NCBI GenBank assembly: GCA_945859605.1 | Contig: OX243822.1 | Coordinates: 23,652,144-23,716,143, forward strand | DNA length: 64,000 bases | Direction of reading: 5' to 3' | Source of the DNA: Lumbricus rubellus | Taxonomy: Eukaryota; Annelida; Clitellata; Crassiclitellata; Lumbricidae | In this document: positions 39,070 through 54,000 of the stretch, in pieces | How positions within the stretch are numbered: position 1 is the first letter of the stretch | Layout: each line of letters begins with the position of its first letter | Translations under genes and position numbers: made by a program | The notes under the pieces: generated by a model | Told to the model about the DNA's origin: nothing | The model's database searches: none | Seen by the model: only the letters and a program-made list of their open reading frames with translations

Positions 39070-42000
39070 CATAAATTGAATAATGTTGGTGAAAATAAAT
39101 GTTGAACTGTGACTATATTATGTTGTACACAATATTCACTGCAATTTAATTCTGATCTGGAGGGGTTGGCAGGGGTGGGAAATTTGAGTGTTAACGGTTA
39201 ATCCTATAATCTCTATATCCATGGTGAATACATGAAAGTATGGGAGTATCTCATGCAAGGGTGTGTAATAAGACCGGGTAGGGTAAACTTAAAGTTTCCA
39301 TAAATCTAAAGTTTGAATGTCTTTTATAGGATCCAGCTTCCAAATGACAATGTGCCAACATTGATGAGCGTTTTAAAGACTCAGATGACAGCAGACACTA
39401 ATCTGGTAGTTTGCATTCTTCCAACAAGCCGAAAAGATCGATATGATGCTGTGAAGATGTTCTGTTGCATTGAGCATCCTGGTAAGATAACTTTATGAGA
39501 GTCAAAATTCATGACAAAGATTGGAATTGCTAGTAGATCAATTTAAAATTTAACTTTTGGAAAATGAATGTGGTAAAGGATCATTAATGATTTGATTTTT
39601 GTGTGTGCATGGATCCAAATCGGCAGTAACATGCAGTTCAATGCTTATAATAAAATTTGTATGATCTTTCAGTGAGGGGTTGTTTTATGGTTGTGAGACT
39701 TGGACAATGACCAAGAAAATGAGAAAAAGATTACTCTTGTGAGATGTGGATTTGGAGGAAAATGCTGAGAATATCTTGGATGGAAAAAAAGGACAAATGA
39801 GTGGGTAGTGGGCACGCAGAGAGATTGGTATTGAAAACAATGACTCGCTACAACAAACAGTGCTAAGAAAAAATTTGCGTTTCTTTTATGGATGTTAATA
39901 TCGTTTTTAGAAAAAAAGATTTTCAGTTTGTAAAATTCGATTTTAAACTGGTTATTGGTTTTTAATTGCCTCTCGGAAATGTTATATAATTCGAATTAAT
40001 CTATGCAGGCTATTACGTAACGCAAGGTATGTACACGCGATCGAGCATTAACGACGAAATCTTTATTTTATGATTCATCTGGTCACCTGGTGCCGTCAGC
40101 TCTTGGAGCTCTGGTGACAGTTACGATGAATCCTCTTCAGTGTTTCCTATCTGTTGTCGCCTCTCTTAGTGCCTCCAAGCTCATACCAGACTTCTCGTGT
40201 ATTTCATCCATCCATTATTTTCTTCCTTGGTCTTCCTCGTCTTTTTCTTCCCTCTCCGCATGCCATCATCAATTCTTTTTCCAATCCGTTTGATCTCATA
40301 ACGTGGCCAAAGTAGCTTAATTTCCTCTTAGTGGCTGTTTGCTGCAGTGTCTCATCCTTCTCGATTCCCAGCTCCCCGCGCACCGACTCGTTAGTTCTCC
40401 TTTTCGCCCATGAGATCCTCGGCATCTTTCTCCAAATCCACATCTTGCACGCGTTGATTTTCTTTTCCATAACCCGTGTCTTCATCCATGTCTCACATCC
40501 GTAAAGGACCACTGGAAAGATCAGTGCTCTTACCAGTCTTTTTTTGTTTCTTTACTCACATGTTTATCCTTCCATATCCTTCCCAGACCGTTCATTGCGG
40601 TTTTCCCCATTGTTACCCTCCGCTTTATTTCCATATCACTTCTTCCTTCCTTTTCTATCATAGCTCCCAGGAATGTGAAGCTCGATACTACTTCTATCGT
40701 TTCCTCGTCCACCTCAAAATTCTCCCATGTTGCATTTGTCATATAACCTTTGTTTTCTTTATGTTGAAGTATAAACCTGCATTTTCACTCTCTTTCTTAA
40801 CTCTTCTTATTAATTCAGCCAAGTCGTTCTTTAGTAATGTCGTATCATCGGCGTATCTCAGGTTATTAAATATTTTCCCCGCTATTCTAACCCCCTCTGT
40901 TGTCTCCTCCAATCCAGTATTTCTCATAATTCTCTCAGCATACAGATTAAACAGGAAAGGGGACAAAATGCACCCCACTGCCTCACTCCTTTCCTTATTT
41001 TAAAATTCCCTCTATCTCCATATTCAGTTCTTATCACCGCCTCTTGATCACATAGAGGCCTTTTAGTAGTTTTACCAGATGTATCGGTATTCCCATCTCA
41101 ACCAATGTCTTCCACAGTAATGTATCGTCTACGCAATCAAACGCCTTACTATATAGGGCCCCAGAAATTCGCGATCGTGCGCATGGCAGGTTTTGCGCAA
41201 ATTTCCAGGTTTTGCGCAACAGCGCAAAAATTTGCAGTCCGCGCGATTTTAGCGCATTTTTGGACAAAATCTTGCTAATTTATCTAAATTGGTCTTTGAT
41301 TGACTTAAAAGTCACTGCTGCGCATGCCAGTTCAACATAGCAATGAAACCGATGGGCAATAATCAAAATAGCGGCCACTGAATGGGACGAAATTATTGAG
41401 GAATTTTTAGTTAAATATCGTTATTTTTAGTAGTAATGCACAGACTTAAAGTATAAAAATTTCCAGAACTTCACGGCCACACAATGAAATATGTTAGACG
41501 AAGTTTCTCAAAGCGGTCACTCGGGTGCGTCGCATGCTGTCTCGGCTTATGACAGAACGAAAGTATTAGGCGTGCACACGAAGACGGACGACTACTATTC
41601 AGCATGTTGTATAATTTGGTAATTGATTATAATATAGGCATACATAATACTATTTTGAAGTTGTATAGGTAATGAGCGCTGATCTCTGTGGGCATAAATT
41701 TTGCAAAATTAAAATTCTTTGCCATCGTCTGAATGCATTAATCTCATGGTTATAGGAATTTTATAACTGCATTTTTTGCTTGATTGTCTAATTTCTAGAA
41801 TGCCAAAGCTTTACATTAACCCTTTAATGCCGGAGGGAATAGTATTTCCCATACCATTTACTACCATTTCGGCATTAAAGGGTTAAACGACAAAAAGCCT
41901 GTTAGATACTTTGGTTCGCTGATTCGATGAAAAAATAACGAACATTATCATTTTTTAAATTTCTCAAAATTTGTGCAAATTTATCGTTTTTGCCACTTTT

Positions 42001-45000
42001 TGGTGCGCAATTTTTTCAATTTCTCGGTGCGAATTTCTGTGAGGCCTAACTATAAGTCTAGAGAGCACAGATGTACCTTCTGACTAAACTCCCTCTGTCT
42101 CTCCATGATACATCTTATGTTGGCAATGGAGTCGCGCGTTGCTCGCGCCTTCCTGAAACCTGCTTGATTGACTGGTAATTCTCTTTCAATTGTATTTTCC
42201 ATTCTTTTGTGGATTTTTTTATGATGAGAGATTCATAATTTACACTGTATGTTGACTATGCTAAAGTATGTTAGTAGTATGGTAATGGCGGTTGAGAAAT
42301 CACCTATGGTTAAAATTGAGGGTTTAAAATCGCAAACAACCTAATTAATATGCACAGCTGATTTCTCAACCGCCATTTACCAAAGTGAACTCTTGACCTT
42401 TGACTCACACATTGACTTCTGTCTGTGACCTCTGTCTGTTGTCGGCAGCAACAAGTAACTGATACCATTTATGCTTTCGCTCTCGCCAGACAAATTTGGG
42501 CCAATTAATTATATAGTCTGAGTGGTAACAGATTAAGCCTGTGAAAATTGATATGAAAATTCTTATTTTTTGCCAAGATATGGATAAAGCACTGTAGGGG
42601 ATTACTTTTTTATGACCCTCCCTGTAAATGGATAAAAAAATTATTTGATTCTTTGTTGCTTGTTTCAGTTCCAAGTCAGTTGATTTTGTCTCGAACCCTC
42701 ATGAAGAAAGCTATGCAAGTTTCAGTTGTTACTAAGCTAGCACTGCAGTTAAACTGCAAGCTTGGAGGAGAGCTCTGGACTGTTACAATTCCAGTAAGTC
42801 CTTCAATTTCTGGACTGTTTTATTCTATATCTACAGCATCAGTAGTACCCTTTCTGGTACGTAACACGTTGGCTGCTGATTTGCTGTGATAAATGACTCA
42901 ATTTTGGATGTGTTAACACGTCCCTCATGGCCAACGTGTTAAACGACATCACCCAAAATATTAGTGTCAGAATTTTTCAGTGGCATCACCTAAGTTGGTG
43001 TCTATATCTATACATCATGTATAATAATAATAAAAATAATGTAATCATAATGAGGCAGTCCGGTGGGCGGTCGACTTGAGTCTGGACTTGGGCGACCCTC
43101 AAACATGCCACTGTGTCGCTGGAGTTAGCCTGGAAGTCCACCATGGCTCTGTTTGTAGGAGGGTCTTGGGGATGCTCATTACGCTACCATGCCATAAACG
43201 ATATCATTTGGCGTACCCTCCTCATAGCAGATAATTTGAGCGTTAAGGAACCTGCGTGCCTGTTTAGATCTGACAGCAAAAGGCCCGACAGGGCAACCCT
43301 AATGCCCTAGTCACCTGGCATGGGATTGTGAATACTTGTGTCGTCTTGTACAATACTCAACCAGGTCTAGTTGGTCAGGCATCACTGCTAAAGATGTAAA
43401 ATAAGAAGTGCCTGGACGCCCCTTTTCAGGTGTGCTGGCCAAATAAGTGGCAAGAAGGTTTAGAGATTTGAAAATAAGTGCAGGAAGTCGTTCATTACCA
43501 TCCTGCCACACTCTAAGCTCTGACTGGCATCAGTGCAAGCGACCATGTCCAAAACCCAGAATATATGGGTCCCTGCTTCTTACATCTTTCAGCCGGTGTC
43601 CATGGAGACCATGGGCCCGTGTGTTGGCTTGCATCTAAGCCTTTTCTAAGGGAAGAAGCCGATTTCATAAGCAGAGTGAAAGACTAGATGTTGCTCCAGC
43701 CAGTGCTAATTAAGTTTGTTTATATATACTTGTGTTTGGATTTCCATATTACCAGAGAACGTATTACCTATATACGTTATGCGCCCAAAGAATGATATAC
43801 AGGTTCATTGTCCAACTTGTAGAATGCACCGATTATCATGTTGAGAACCGCGTTGTAATAATCACAACGAAATAATCTAAATTTATTTGCAACTCTGCGA
43901 AAAATCCAGGGAGGTGCACTTGCGCCCCACTGCCAACGCCATGCTTGTATATCTTTTTCAGTGTTTGCTACCATTTCAATATCGTCGGCAAAGCGTAGGT
44001 TGGTGAGCAAGCGGCCATTTAGGCTAGTCCTGGACGTTACCGTCCCTCATTGCTAGGCCCATCACTGCTTCTAGAATTAGGTTAAAGATATAGGTGACAA
44101 TCCGCACCCTTGCCTGACTCCATCTTGATCTTGAACCATGCCATTTATTCTCCGTCTACATTCAGCGCTCACGGACTTGCTGTATAAATCCTTCAACAAA
44201 ATATGCATATTAGGACCTTAACAACCATAGGGCTTGACTTGATGCGACAGGTCACATTTAACTGAGCTGCTTTAAATATTTGCTACATCAACTGTTGAAG
44301 CAGATACAGAGTACTTTTGTAAGCAAAGGCAATGTCGAGTATCACGTGAGTACAAGAACAGATATGAGGTATCTGATAGTGAAGTTAAAAGGAATTTGAT
44401 ATGAATGTTTTTAGTTCCTGCCCTTGATGCTGCACAAATTGCATATTTGTGACCCGTCATAACAAAATGAGTCGCTAGGCCCTTTTTGAGTTATGTATTC
44501 CACTTTATTCCATGTTAAATTTCCTTCAAAATGAGTCATTACGCATCAAAATCGACCTTTTTCGATCAACCTGCCTAACAGAAAATGTTGGGAAACGTGA
44601 TTTTCTGAATATTTTTAGATAGGTTTTAAATCTGATTGGTCATTTAACCTGCACAAATAGCATGTTAAAAACAGCAAAAATAAAGTCAGTTTCGATATTT
44701 TATTAATACATCATAATGTACATATGTAGATTCAAAAAATGGAAAATTCAATAAATTGAAGGGTTAACACCTTTAAAAGCGATTTGTAGCGTTCTTCTTT
44801 GTCCGACTAACGACTCATTTCGTCACGACGGGTCACATTTGCTCTCTTGCCTGTGTTGTGTTTTCACATTCGTGTTGTAGCTTTGGAATTTTTTGCATTA
44901 TTCAGAAATAAACTCTACGTATCTTTGTCATTAGCTTTTGATGATCTATCTGGCTGTTTGGAGAATTTTACAGGGTTTTGAAACTACTTATATTGTGTTA

Positions 45001-48000
45001 ATGTAGATAAAAAATCTGATGATTGTTGGAATTGACTGCTACCGAGATTCATCAAGGCGAGGACATTCTGTTGGTGCACTGATCGCGAGCACAAATGACT
45101 CTTTCACGCGATTCTATTCACGGTGTACTTTTCAATCCAGCATGGAAGACCTGATGGATCGCCTTAGGAACTGTATGATTGGTTAGTAGATTTGAATAAT
45201 AATGAATTCTTCAATTGAGATCTGCCACAGGGACTGAAATTTAAAAAGCTGAATTGGCTGTTCAGTATGAAATGAGAGCAAGAATTCTTAAAGGTAAAAA
45301 AAAATATAATGGTGTTTCCAGTCATGTGTCATGTCAATACGCCGACGTCGCTGCGCGACGGTTGGCTACATGAGTGGACCAAAGTACTCCAGCAATATCT
45401 ATCCTTTACAGTCCGCAATAGCGCCGCTCCTGATAAACCGGTCCACAGCGTGATGTTATCAAGCCAGCATCTTCTAGGTCTACCGCGACCGCGAACACCC
45501 TGCACTAATCCCGTCATGACACTATTTTCAATATTGTCCGGCTGTCGCAGGATGTGACCGAAGTAACGTAATTTCCGGGTTTTGACATGACCTAATAACT
45601 CGCTTTTTGTCCCTGCTAATTTGTAAACTCGTTCATTAGTCAACATTTCTGTCCATGAAATACGTAGTAGTTTCCTGATGCATTTGTTTTCGAAAGCCTG
45701 TATAAGTCTTTCCTCCTCCTTCTTAAGAGTCCACGTCTCACAACCGTATGTTGCCACTGGCCACACTAAGGCCCTCATCAGTCATTGTTTCCAGTAACAA
45801 GTTTAAAAAATTGGGTGAGTAAGTAGGAAAATATTTTTATTTTGGTAAAATATTTTTATACTGTGACTACTGGAGAAAAAATTCCGCTTTCCTATTTCTG
45901 CACAAAGACACATGAAGCAACGAAGTACGCGTTCTAAGCGAGTATAAAATGCCTATTTGCAGAATGCCTTTACCTACAAACTGCACTAAAAGCCAATGTT
46001 ATTAACACATTGACCGCCTACACGCCATGTTAAAATGACCAGTTTAACTACGAGTTATCTCGTACCTGGCGGTCAATGTGTTAATATGATTTTGTTGACG
46101 TCTTTCCTGGCAAGGTGGAGTGGGAGGGGAAGATGAGTGAACAGAACATCACCCTCTTGGGGTCGTTCGAGACTGGCAAAGCCATTTATATTTACCACTG
46201 GAAGTTTCTAGATTTCCCAGTCACTCTTAGAGGTGGCTCAAGTGAGAAAGACCACTAGAGGTCTCTCGAGACTGGCAGCTAGGAAGTAGTCACTAGTCAG
46301 TCACCCATAGAAGTCACAAGATTTCTCCATTTCTCAGTATGTTAAATCCTTTGCCAAAGGGTGCTCAATTTCAAAGAGAACTACTCGGTGAGCAGAAGAG
46401 AGCAGAAAGAAGCAGAGTGCTAAAGAGGGCAGAGCGAGCACAAGAGAGCCTAGGCTAGTATGCTTAGAAGGGCACAGTCGGCAAAAAATTGGCTGTCTTA
46501 GGATGGACAAACAGCTAGTAAGCTTGAAGCAGATGACTGTTGTCTAAAGTCATCATCTGCAACAAATGACGATCCTAGGGAATATTATCTAGGGAAATTA
46601 TCCACAAGGAGTTACCATGAGAGAACTGGGCTGTCTAAACAAGTAGAGGAATTCTCCAGCCAAGTGCTGTCCACTCGTCTGTGTGGATCCCTCTACGTAG
46701 ATGAGCATATATTCTGTGTGAGCAGGTGAGATATTCATATAAAAAATCATGACACATATATTGTGCCACTAGTTGCACTCTGCCACTCCCAAGACTGGAT
46801 AAAGGAGGAGAGCAACACTAATAATCTTTGATATGGTAGTCTTGTTAAAACATACATGTGACAAGTATTATGATAGCATCACTGCAAGGGACATCATATA
46901 TTATTGTTTGCAACTGCACATCTTAATTTCTAAATTAATAAATATGACGTGATATTTTCGTCATTTCCATGTTAGGGGATAATAATAAAAAATGGTTTTC
47001 AGCAAAGATAATTTGAATTTAATTTAAAAAAATTTAAGAGAACAAAAACATTATGGTGCAAAAAGGTTTTTAAAGGAATTGCCTAACAGAAACTGGTCCA
47101 TCGCAGTCTTGAATCGACTTATTGCAATTTTTCATATTCCAGCAGGACAGTGCTCCTGCTCATCGAGCCCTAGAAACTGTTGATATGTTTTCAAGAGAAA
47201 CTCCAGAGTTCATTTCACCAACTCTTTGCCGCCGCCCCCCCCCCCCCCCCCCAAATAGCCCTGATCTTAATCCACTGGACCACAAGATACGGAGTGTCCT
47301 TCAAGAAAGCGTTTATCAAACTCGCATACGTCACGTGACGTTGACCGTGCACCTCAAACAGCGAATTGTGGAATAATGGAATCGTTTTGTTCAAGGGATT
47401 GTTGACAATGCAATCAATGAATGGTGAAGGCGCCTTAGAGCATGCATTCGAGGTTGTTTCTACCAACTGCGACGAATCAAAACCATCCGCAGATTCGTCC
47501 CAACCTCAACGGCCGTCATATTAGTCAACAGCTTCATTGTTTCCAGGGTTGACTACTGCAACAGTGTACTGGCGGGACTTCCGGCTTGTCAGCTGGAGCG
47601 AATCCAGTCGGTGCTCAACTCCGCCGCATGCATTATATATGGTCGCACACCATCCGATCATGTGAGTGACCTGCTGCGTGACAACCTGCACTGGCTGCGC
47701 GTCCCCCAGCGTATTCAATACAAGCTCTGCCTAATTATATACAAATCATTACACAACCTCATGCCTGAATACATCACTGATTTCTGCATTCCAATCGCAG
47801 ACAATAGGTTAAGATCGTCGGCGAGGTGCATGCTGCATGTCCCACGGTCAACCACGAGGTTTGGTGAAAGCTCGTTCTCTGTGTCGGGACCAACTGCATG
47901 GAATAGTCTTCCTGACCATGTGAAGATGGCACCATCTCTGGAGACATTATTATTATTATTATTATTAATGGAGGACATTTTGAACATCAGCTTTGAAGAA

Positions 48001-51000
48001 CAGCAATCCAGTCTCAAAACTTAACCTATTTAAACAATCGTATAATTATTGACAATATGTTATTCAGTGTACAGCGCCCTTTCCTTCGGCCTCGGCTGAG
48101 CTACGGCGCTATATAAATCGTCTTATTATTATTATTATTACCTTACCTTAGAACCTTAGTCCTTCCCGTGCAGCTCTGCACATCGGGCAACGCAGCTTCT
48201 CCATTCCACTCTATCCATTGCCACCTCGACAGCATTGTTCCACGTCATCTCCAGACCCTGCAAATCCTCTCGTATAGTCTCCATCCAGTTCTTCCTTGGT
48301 CTCCCTCTGCCACGTCTTCCCTCCGGTGTCCAGATTGTTGCTTGTTTTGCTCTCCTCTCTTGCTCCATTCTTGTTACATGCCCCATCCACTTTAGTCGCT
48401 TCTTTCTGATGATAATCTCCATTTGTTCCTGTCCAGTTCTTTCTCTGATGCTTTTATTTGTTATTTTGTCTCTCCATGAGATGTGTAGAATTCGTCTCAG
48501 CCATCTATGATGTGCCGCCTCCAGTCGTTTTCCATTTGCCACCGTCAGTGGCCACGTCTCAGCTCCATATAGAAGTGTGCTCAACACTATAGCCTCATAT
48601 AACCGGATCTTAGTCTTCAAGCTACATCCATTGCTTTTCCAAATCTTCTCTAGTTTTCCAAAAGCCGCATTTGCCTTCCCAATACGAATCCTTATTTCTT
48701 TATCGCATCTACTGTCGGCTGATAGTGTACTGCCAATGTAACAGAAGTCTTCCACTATGTCCACACTTCTATCTGCAATCCTGATCTCATCTGTCTCCCT
48801 CCACTTTCCCACCTTCATAATCTTCGTTTTCTCTGGATTTATGGCCAGCCCTACTCTTGCTGCCTCCTCCTCTACTCTGCATGTTAGTTCCTTTATTCCC
48901 TCCCATGTGTTGTCCAGCAATGCAATATCATCCGCAAAATCCAAATCGCTGAGTCTGTCGCCATCTATCCACTTCAATCCAGTATGTCCTTGTCCTGTCG
49001 CCCTTTGCATCACCCAGTCCACCACCAGTGCAAAAATCAACGGTGACAGCACACATCCTTGTCTCACTCCTGTAACAATTCGAAACCACTCTCCTACCTC
49101 TCCTCCGCACCTGATCGCACATCGGCTGTTGTCGTAAAAACTTTTCACAATTCCTATGATTTTTCCCGGGATCCCATAACTTTGCATTAATAATATTATT
49201 ATTATTAATGGAGGACATTTTGAACATCAGCTTTGAAGAACAGCAATTGGTGCAAACAATAATTTCCTATCTTTTCCATGTTGGAATGGCCTTAAAAAAT
49301 GTTGTGTTTCCGGTAACCCGACCTACCCTATTTTTTTTGCCGCGACTCAAATAATTTTGTAAAAAGTTAGTAAAAAAATTTCTTTTTTTATTGACATAAC
49401 AGAAAAGAAGTCAACAAAATGAAATTAATAGGACAGTTTTCTAGAGCAGTTTTAGGTGCCGACAGTCGGGAAATAGGCAGTTTATACTTGCTTAGAACAC
49501 GTACTTTGTTGCAGCGTGTACCTTTGTGCAAAAAGACTAGTGCGGTATACTTTTTCGGATAGTCACTGCATAAAAATATTTTACCAAAGTAAAAATATTT
49601 TCCGACCTGCCTACCCATTTTTTTTAGCTCTGTTACCGGAAACACAACATTTTTTTTAGGCCAAACTTAAAATTTTCTTTGCCCAAGTTTGAATGTGCAT
49701 AACTTCGGACTGTGTACATAGAATGGAAAAATATGTTCAGGAAACATTGATAATTTATCCCTCTTACATTCGATCCGAGGGTCGGCCGCATCATGTACAA
49801 TGTTTCTCCAACGCTTCCTGTCCTCCGTCAGTCTTATCATTTCTCCCAATGTCAATCCAGTCCACTCCTTTATGTTGCCCAGCCAGTTTGTTCTTGGTCT
49901 TCCTCTTTTCCGGTCTACTGGCTGCACTGGCATTGTGCCCTGCATGATGTCTTTCTCAATGCATGTTCCCTCTCTTCTCATGATGTGTCCAAAATAAATC
50001 ATTTTTCTTTCTTTTACTGTCTTCAGCAGATTCCTCTTCACTCCTGCCGCCTCCAGCACCCATTCATTCATTTGTCTGTTTTTCCGTCCATGATATTTTC
50101 ACTATCAATCTCAGACACTTCATCTCGAACGCTTATATTCTCCTCTCTTCCTCCTTCCTCAGTGTCCAACTCTCACAGACGTATATGGCCACTGGCCATA
50201 CAAGTGTCCTCCATAGCTTTATCTTCGTTGCATTTGTTAGGTCATGACTCTTCCAAATCCTTTTGAGGTCTGTAGCTATTGCATATCCCTTTGCCAATCG
50301 TGCTCTGATATCTATACCGCAGTCGCTGTCTTCATCAATCGTCGAACCCAAGTACGTGTATTTGTCCACCTGTTCCAGTTCTTCCTGGTTGATCTTAATT
50401 TTACATTGAGTTGCTGTTGTTGTCATGACCTTCGTCTTGCCCGTGTTAATCTGCACTCCATATTTCTTGCCCACCTTGTCCAATCTCTCAATCAATATTT
50501 GTAACTCTTCCTCCGAGTTTGTCAGAAGGACAATGTCATCAGCGTATTGCAAGTTTGTCAACCGCCTTCCCCCTATCTGCACTCCTCCGTCATATCCCTC
50601 CAATTTTTTCTCATCATTCTCTCGGCCAAGATGTTAAACAAACTTGGAGACAGGACACGTTCCTGTCTCACTCCACGTCTGACTCTAAACTCTTTCAATA
50701 AAGTTCCTGCCACTTTCACCTTTGCTTTTTGTACAGTTGTGTTAGCAAATTTATTATATGTCCTGGGAACCCCATTTCTATCATTGCCGTCCAAAACGTT
50801 TCATGCGATATTGAGTCGAACGCTTTTTTGAAGTCAACGAAAGACATGAAAAGGGGTTGTTGGTGCTCATTTGCCTTTTGCATAATAATTCGCAAGTTCG
50901 TGATCTGGTCCCTAGTCCCTCTGGACTATTATTATTATTATTATTATTATTGTATCAATATATATATTTATTATATCAATCAGAGAAAGACATAAGAAAT

Positions 51001-54000
51001 GGATAGGGCATACGCGAAGAGGAGACAATCTGGTAAAAAACGGTGATTGAAGGCAAAATGGAGGGGAAACTAACAAGAGTAAGACCACGACAGATGTTGC
51101 TGGACACGTTGATGACGATTATCGGATACCAAAGACTAAAGGAGAAGGCCCAGCGGAGGGAAGAGTGGCGACATTGGACAGCCGAACCTGCCTAGGGGCA
51201 GAAAAACAAGAAGAATGTGTGTGTGTGTGTGTGTGTAGGATGCACCCTGAGGTAAGACGGTGTCGGGTAAATTTCAATCCCTGCTGATTGGCCAGCCATG
51301 TGTGATTTCTTTAGCCAACCATTGTTTACAACCGTCTGCCTTGTCAAACTGACTGTGATTGCTCTAATTGAGGACCCTTATATACCTTGAAAGACGACTG
51401 TGTACAGTTGTACACATGGTCTGCTTTAGTGAGTGCTATAATTATAAGATCCAACTCAACAACACCCACTACACGGACGTCAATTATGTCAATAAAAATT
51501 TAAAAATTAACAATTTTTCGAGTTGCGGCAATAAAAGTGGGTCAGTCGGGTTACCGGAAACAACTTTTTGGGGCCTGATTATGTTTGTGTTTATGGCATG
51601 TATTTATGTACAAGAAAGGGTGTTTTGTTGAAAATTTCACTGCTAAACTTGTTTCATGGTTTATAAATTATGACATTTTAACTTGAGAGTCATCTCATAC
51701 CAAAGGTAGACAGAAAGCAAATGTTTGGTTCTAACCATATCTATCTTGCAGATAGAGCGGCTAAGTGTTTCTTTTGGTTTGTCTGGTGCATTTTACAAAC
51801 GGATAGATTCTTTTCTTCATGAACGTTCTCTCTGTGTGGTCCATGGTTCTTCTAGGTCCTCATGGGTGCCTGCACAATATGGTCTACCCCGGGTTCAGTC
51901 CTAGGTCTCATACTTTATATTATCTACACCTAAGGTCTTGCCACACTCTTAACAGCTCATGCGGGTCAGCAGTATGCTGATGATGTCCAAGCTTACACCC
52001 ATTGCCTCCCTTCTAATGCTGTCCAAGCGGTTCGGATAATGAGCAGGACTTTGATGCTCTAGAAGCATGGATGTCATCCAATAGACTACGCTTGAACCCA
52101 TCTAAGACGAAATTTATTTGGTGGACACACGGCAGCAGCTTCCCAAGCTTGATCTCTTTTCTCTTGCAACTGAATTTCCTTGCTTTGTCTTACTTGACGA
52201 AGAACTCACTTTTGCTCCTCAACTTCACAGTCTTGCACGAGACTGCTATCATAAGCTATGCCAGCTTTGCACTGTCATTCGTTTCCTTACATCTGCTGCT
52301 GCTCTTACTTTAGTGCATTCCTTCATTACATCTCGCATTGACTATTGCTCTTTGCTCTACATTTGCCTCCCATCCAGCAAATTGACTTGTCTTGACCGGG
52401 TGTTGCACACTGCTGCACGCCTAATTGGGAAAATCCCTAAATATGGTGATGTCTCAAACTACTTGCTTGAAGTACTTCACTGTCAGCGTATTGAGTTCAG
52501 GGTAGCTGCATTGATTTGGTGATGTTGTCAGGGCCTCGCTCCAATTTACCTCCAAGAGCTATGCAGCCTTACATTGGGTATCCAAGGACGTTGTCAGCTA
52601 CACTCTGCTGATAAGGGAGTCCTCCTCTTGGTTCCTTTTGCTCGTATTGCTTATATGGGTGTTTGTGAAGTGTAGGCATTTATTGAGTTTGCAAATGTTG
52701 CTATGTGAAAGTGCTAAATTTGCTGTACTGTGGTTATTTGCAGATGCACTGAAAGCTTATCGAAGCCTAAATGGTGCTTTGCCAGAGCGCCTTGTTATCT
52801 ACAGGGATGGAGTTGGTGACGGCCAGCTGAAGGCAGTCCATGAGCAGGAAGTCACACAGATGAAAGAGATATTTGAAGCGGCATCTCCAGGATATAGGTG
52901 AGTGATAGTTGCTGTATTGCTCCATTAATTAAGTTGACCCAAGTTATTTTTAAATTGAAAACGTTTGACATCGTATGAAAAGTAAATAAAGAAGTGACCT
53001 ACTCGGGGTCAACTCTGGGCAGGACATAGGGTATCGGCGATCTCCGCCAACACCATCTGTTCATCAAGGCAAAAACCTCTCCCACGAGTAGTGTTGTGAG
53101 GCGAAAAATTCTCTGGGAAAGTTTCGTATCTTTCCGGAAACTTTCAGAAAAATTTCCAATATTTTTCCATCGATACAATATTACTAAATAACAATTTAAA
53201 TCCATAAAAAAATTTTTTGTCTGCTGTAAGATGTCCTGTATTTGTGACCCGTCATGGCGAAATGAGTCGTAAGTTGCACAATGCAGAACGCAAATCGCTT
53301 TTAAAGGTGTCCATTCTTCAAATTATTGATTTTTCCATTTTTGGAGTGTACATTATATAATATCTCAAAAATATTAAAAGTGACTTTATTTTGCTGAACA
53401 TTTTTAACATGCTATTTGTGCAGATTAAATGACCAATAAGATTTAAAACATATATAAAAAATTCAGAAAATCGCCTTTTTCAAAGATTTTCTGTTAGGAC
53501 GAAAAGGAAGAAGATAGATTAAAAAATTTATAACTCCACAAGCACTGGGTCGATTTTGATGCGTAATAGCTCATTTTGAAGGTAATTTAACTAGGGATGT
53601 TAATATCGGTTTTTTCTTAAAACCAATTATCGGTTTGTAAAAACGGGTTTAAAACCGGTTATCGGTTTTTTTATTGCCTCTCGGAAATGTTTGATACGAT
53701 ATAATTCAAAGTGATCTATGTAGTTAAAATACATGTAACGCAAAGTGTGTACATGCGAAATCAAGTATTCACAACAAATTCTTTAGTTCTAATTAGAGAT
53801 TCAAAATGGACATAATTACACTGTATGTTTCTATTAAATCTTCATAAAACAACATAAATAAAAGATATTCATAATTTTGATTTGTTTATTCATAATTTTG
53901 ATTTGTTTTGCAGAATTAATTTTTGTTTTGTAAAGACTAAAGACTTTAGTCTTTACAAAACAAAAATTAACTCTGCAAAACAAATCAAAATTTACGATTT

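Larger units (their letters stand above)
40085..42230 (-). pseudogene. LINE-Y reverse transcriptase, interrupted
   Basis: Minus strand from 42230: [25 protein letters not shown], then [13 protein letters not shown] (41150), [25 protein letters not shown] (RT active site), [48 protein letters not shown] and the C-terminal [19 protein letters not shown]. Several frameshifts. A TAGGGCC element splits it at 41154-42048 exactly inside the DLYSKAFD motif. Start and endonuclease not found. Confidence 0.85.

Noticed and set aside
40476..41003. 175-codon plus-strand open frame
   Set aside because: Antisense of the LINE-Y polymerase; residue bias reflects the reverse complement.
48168..49137. Plus-strand open frames of 75-126 codons
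   Set aside because: Antisense shadows of the RTE-like polymerase.
49693..50831. Plus-strand open frames up to 157 codons
   Set aside because: Antisense shadows of LINE-Z RT.
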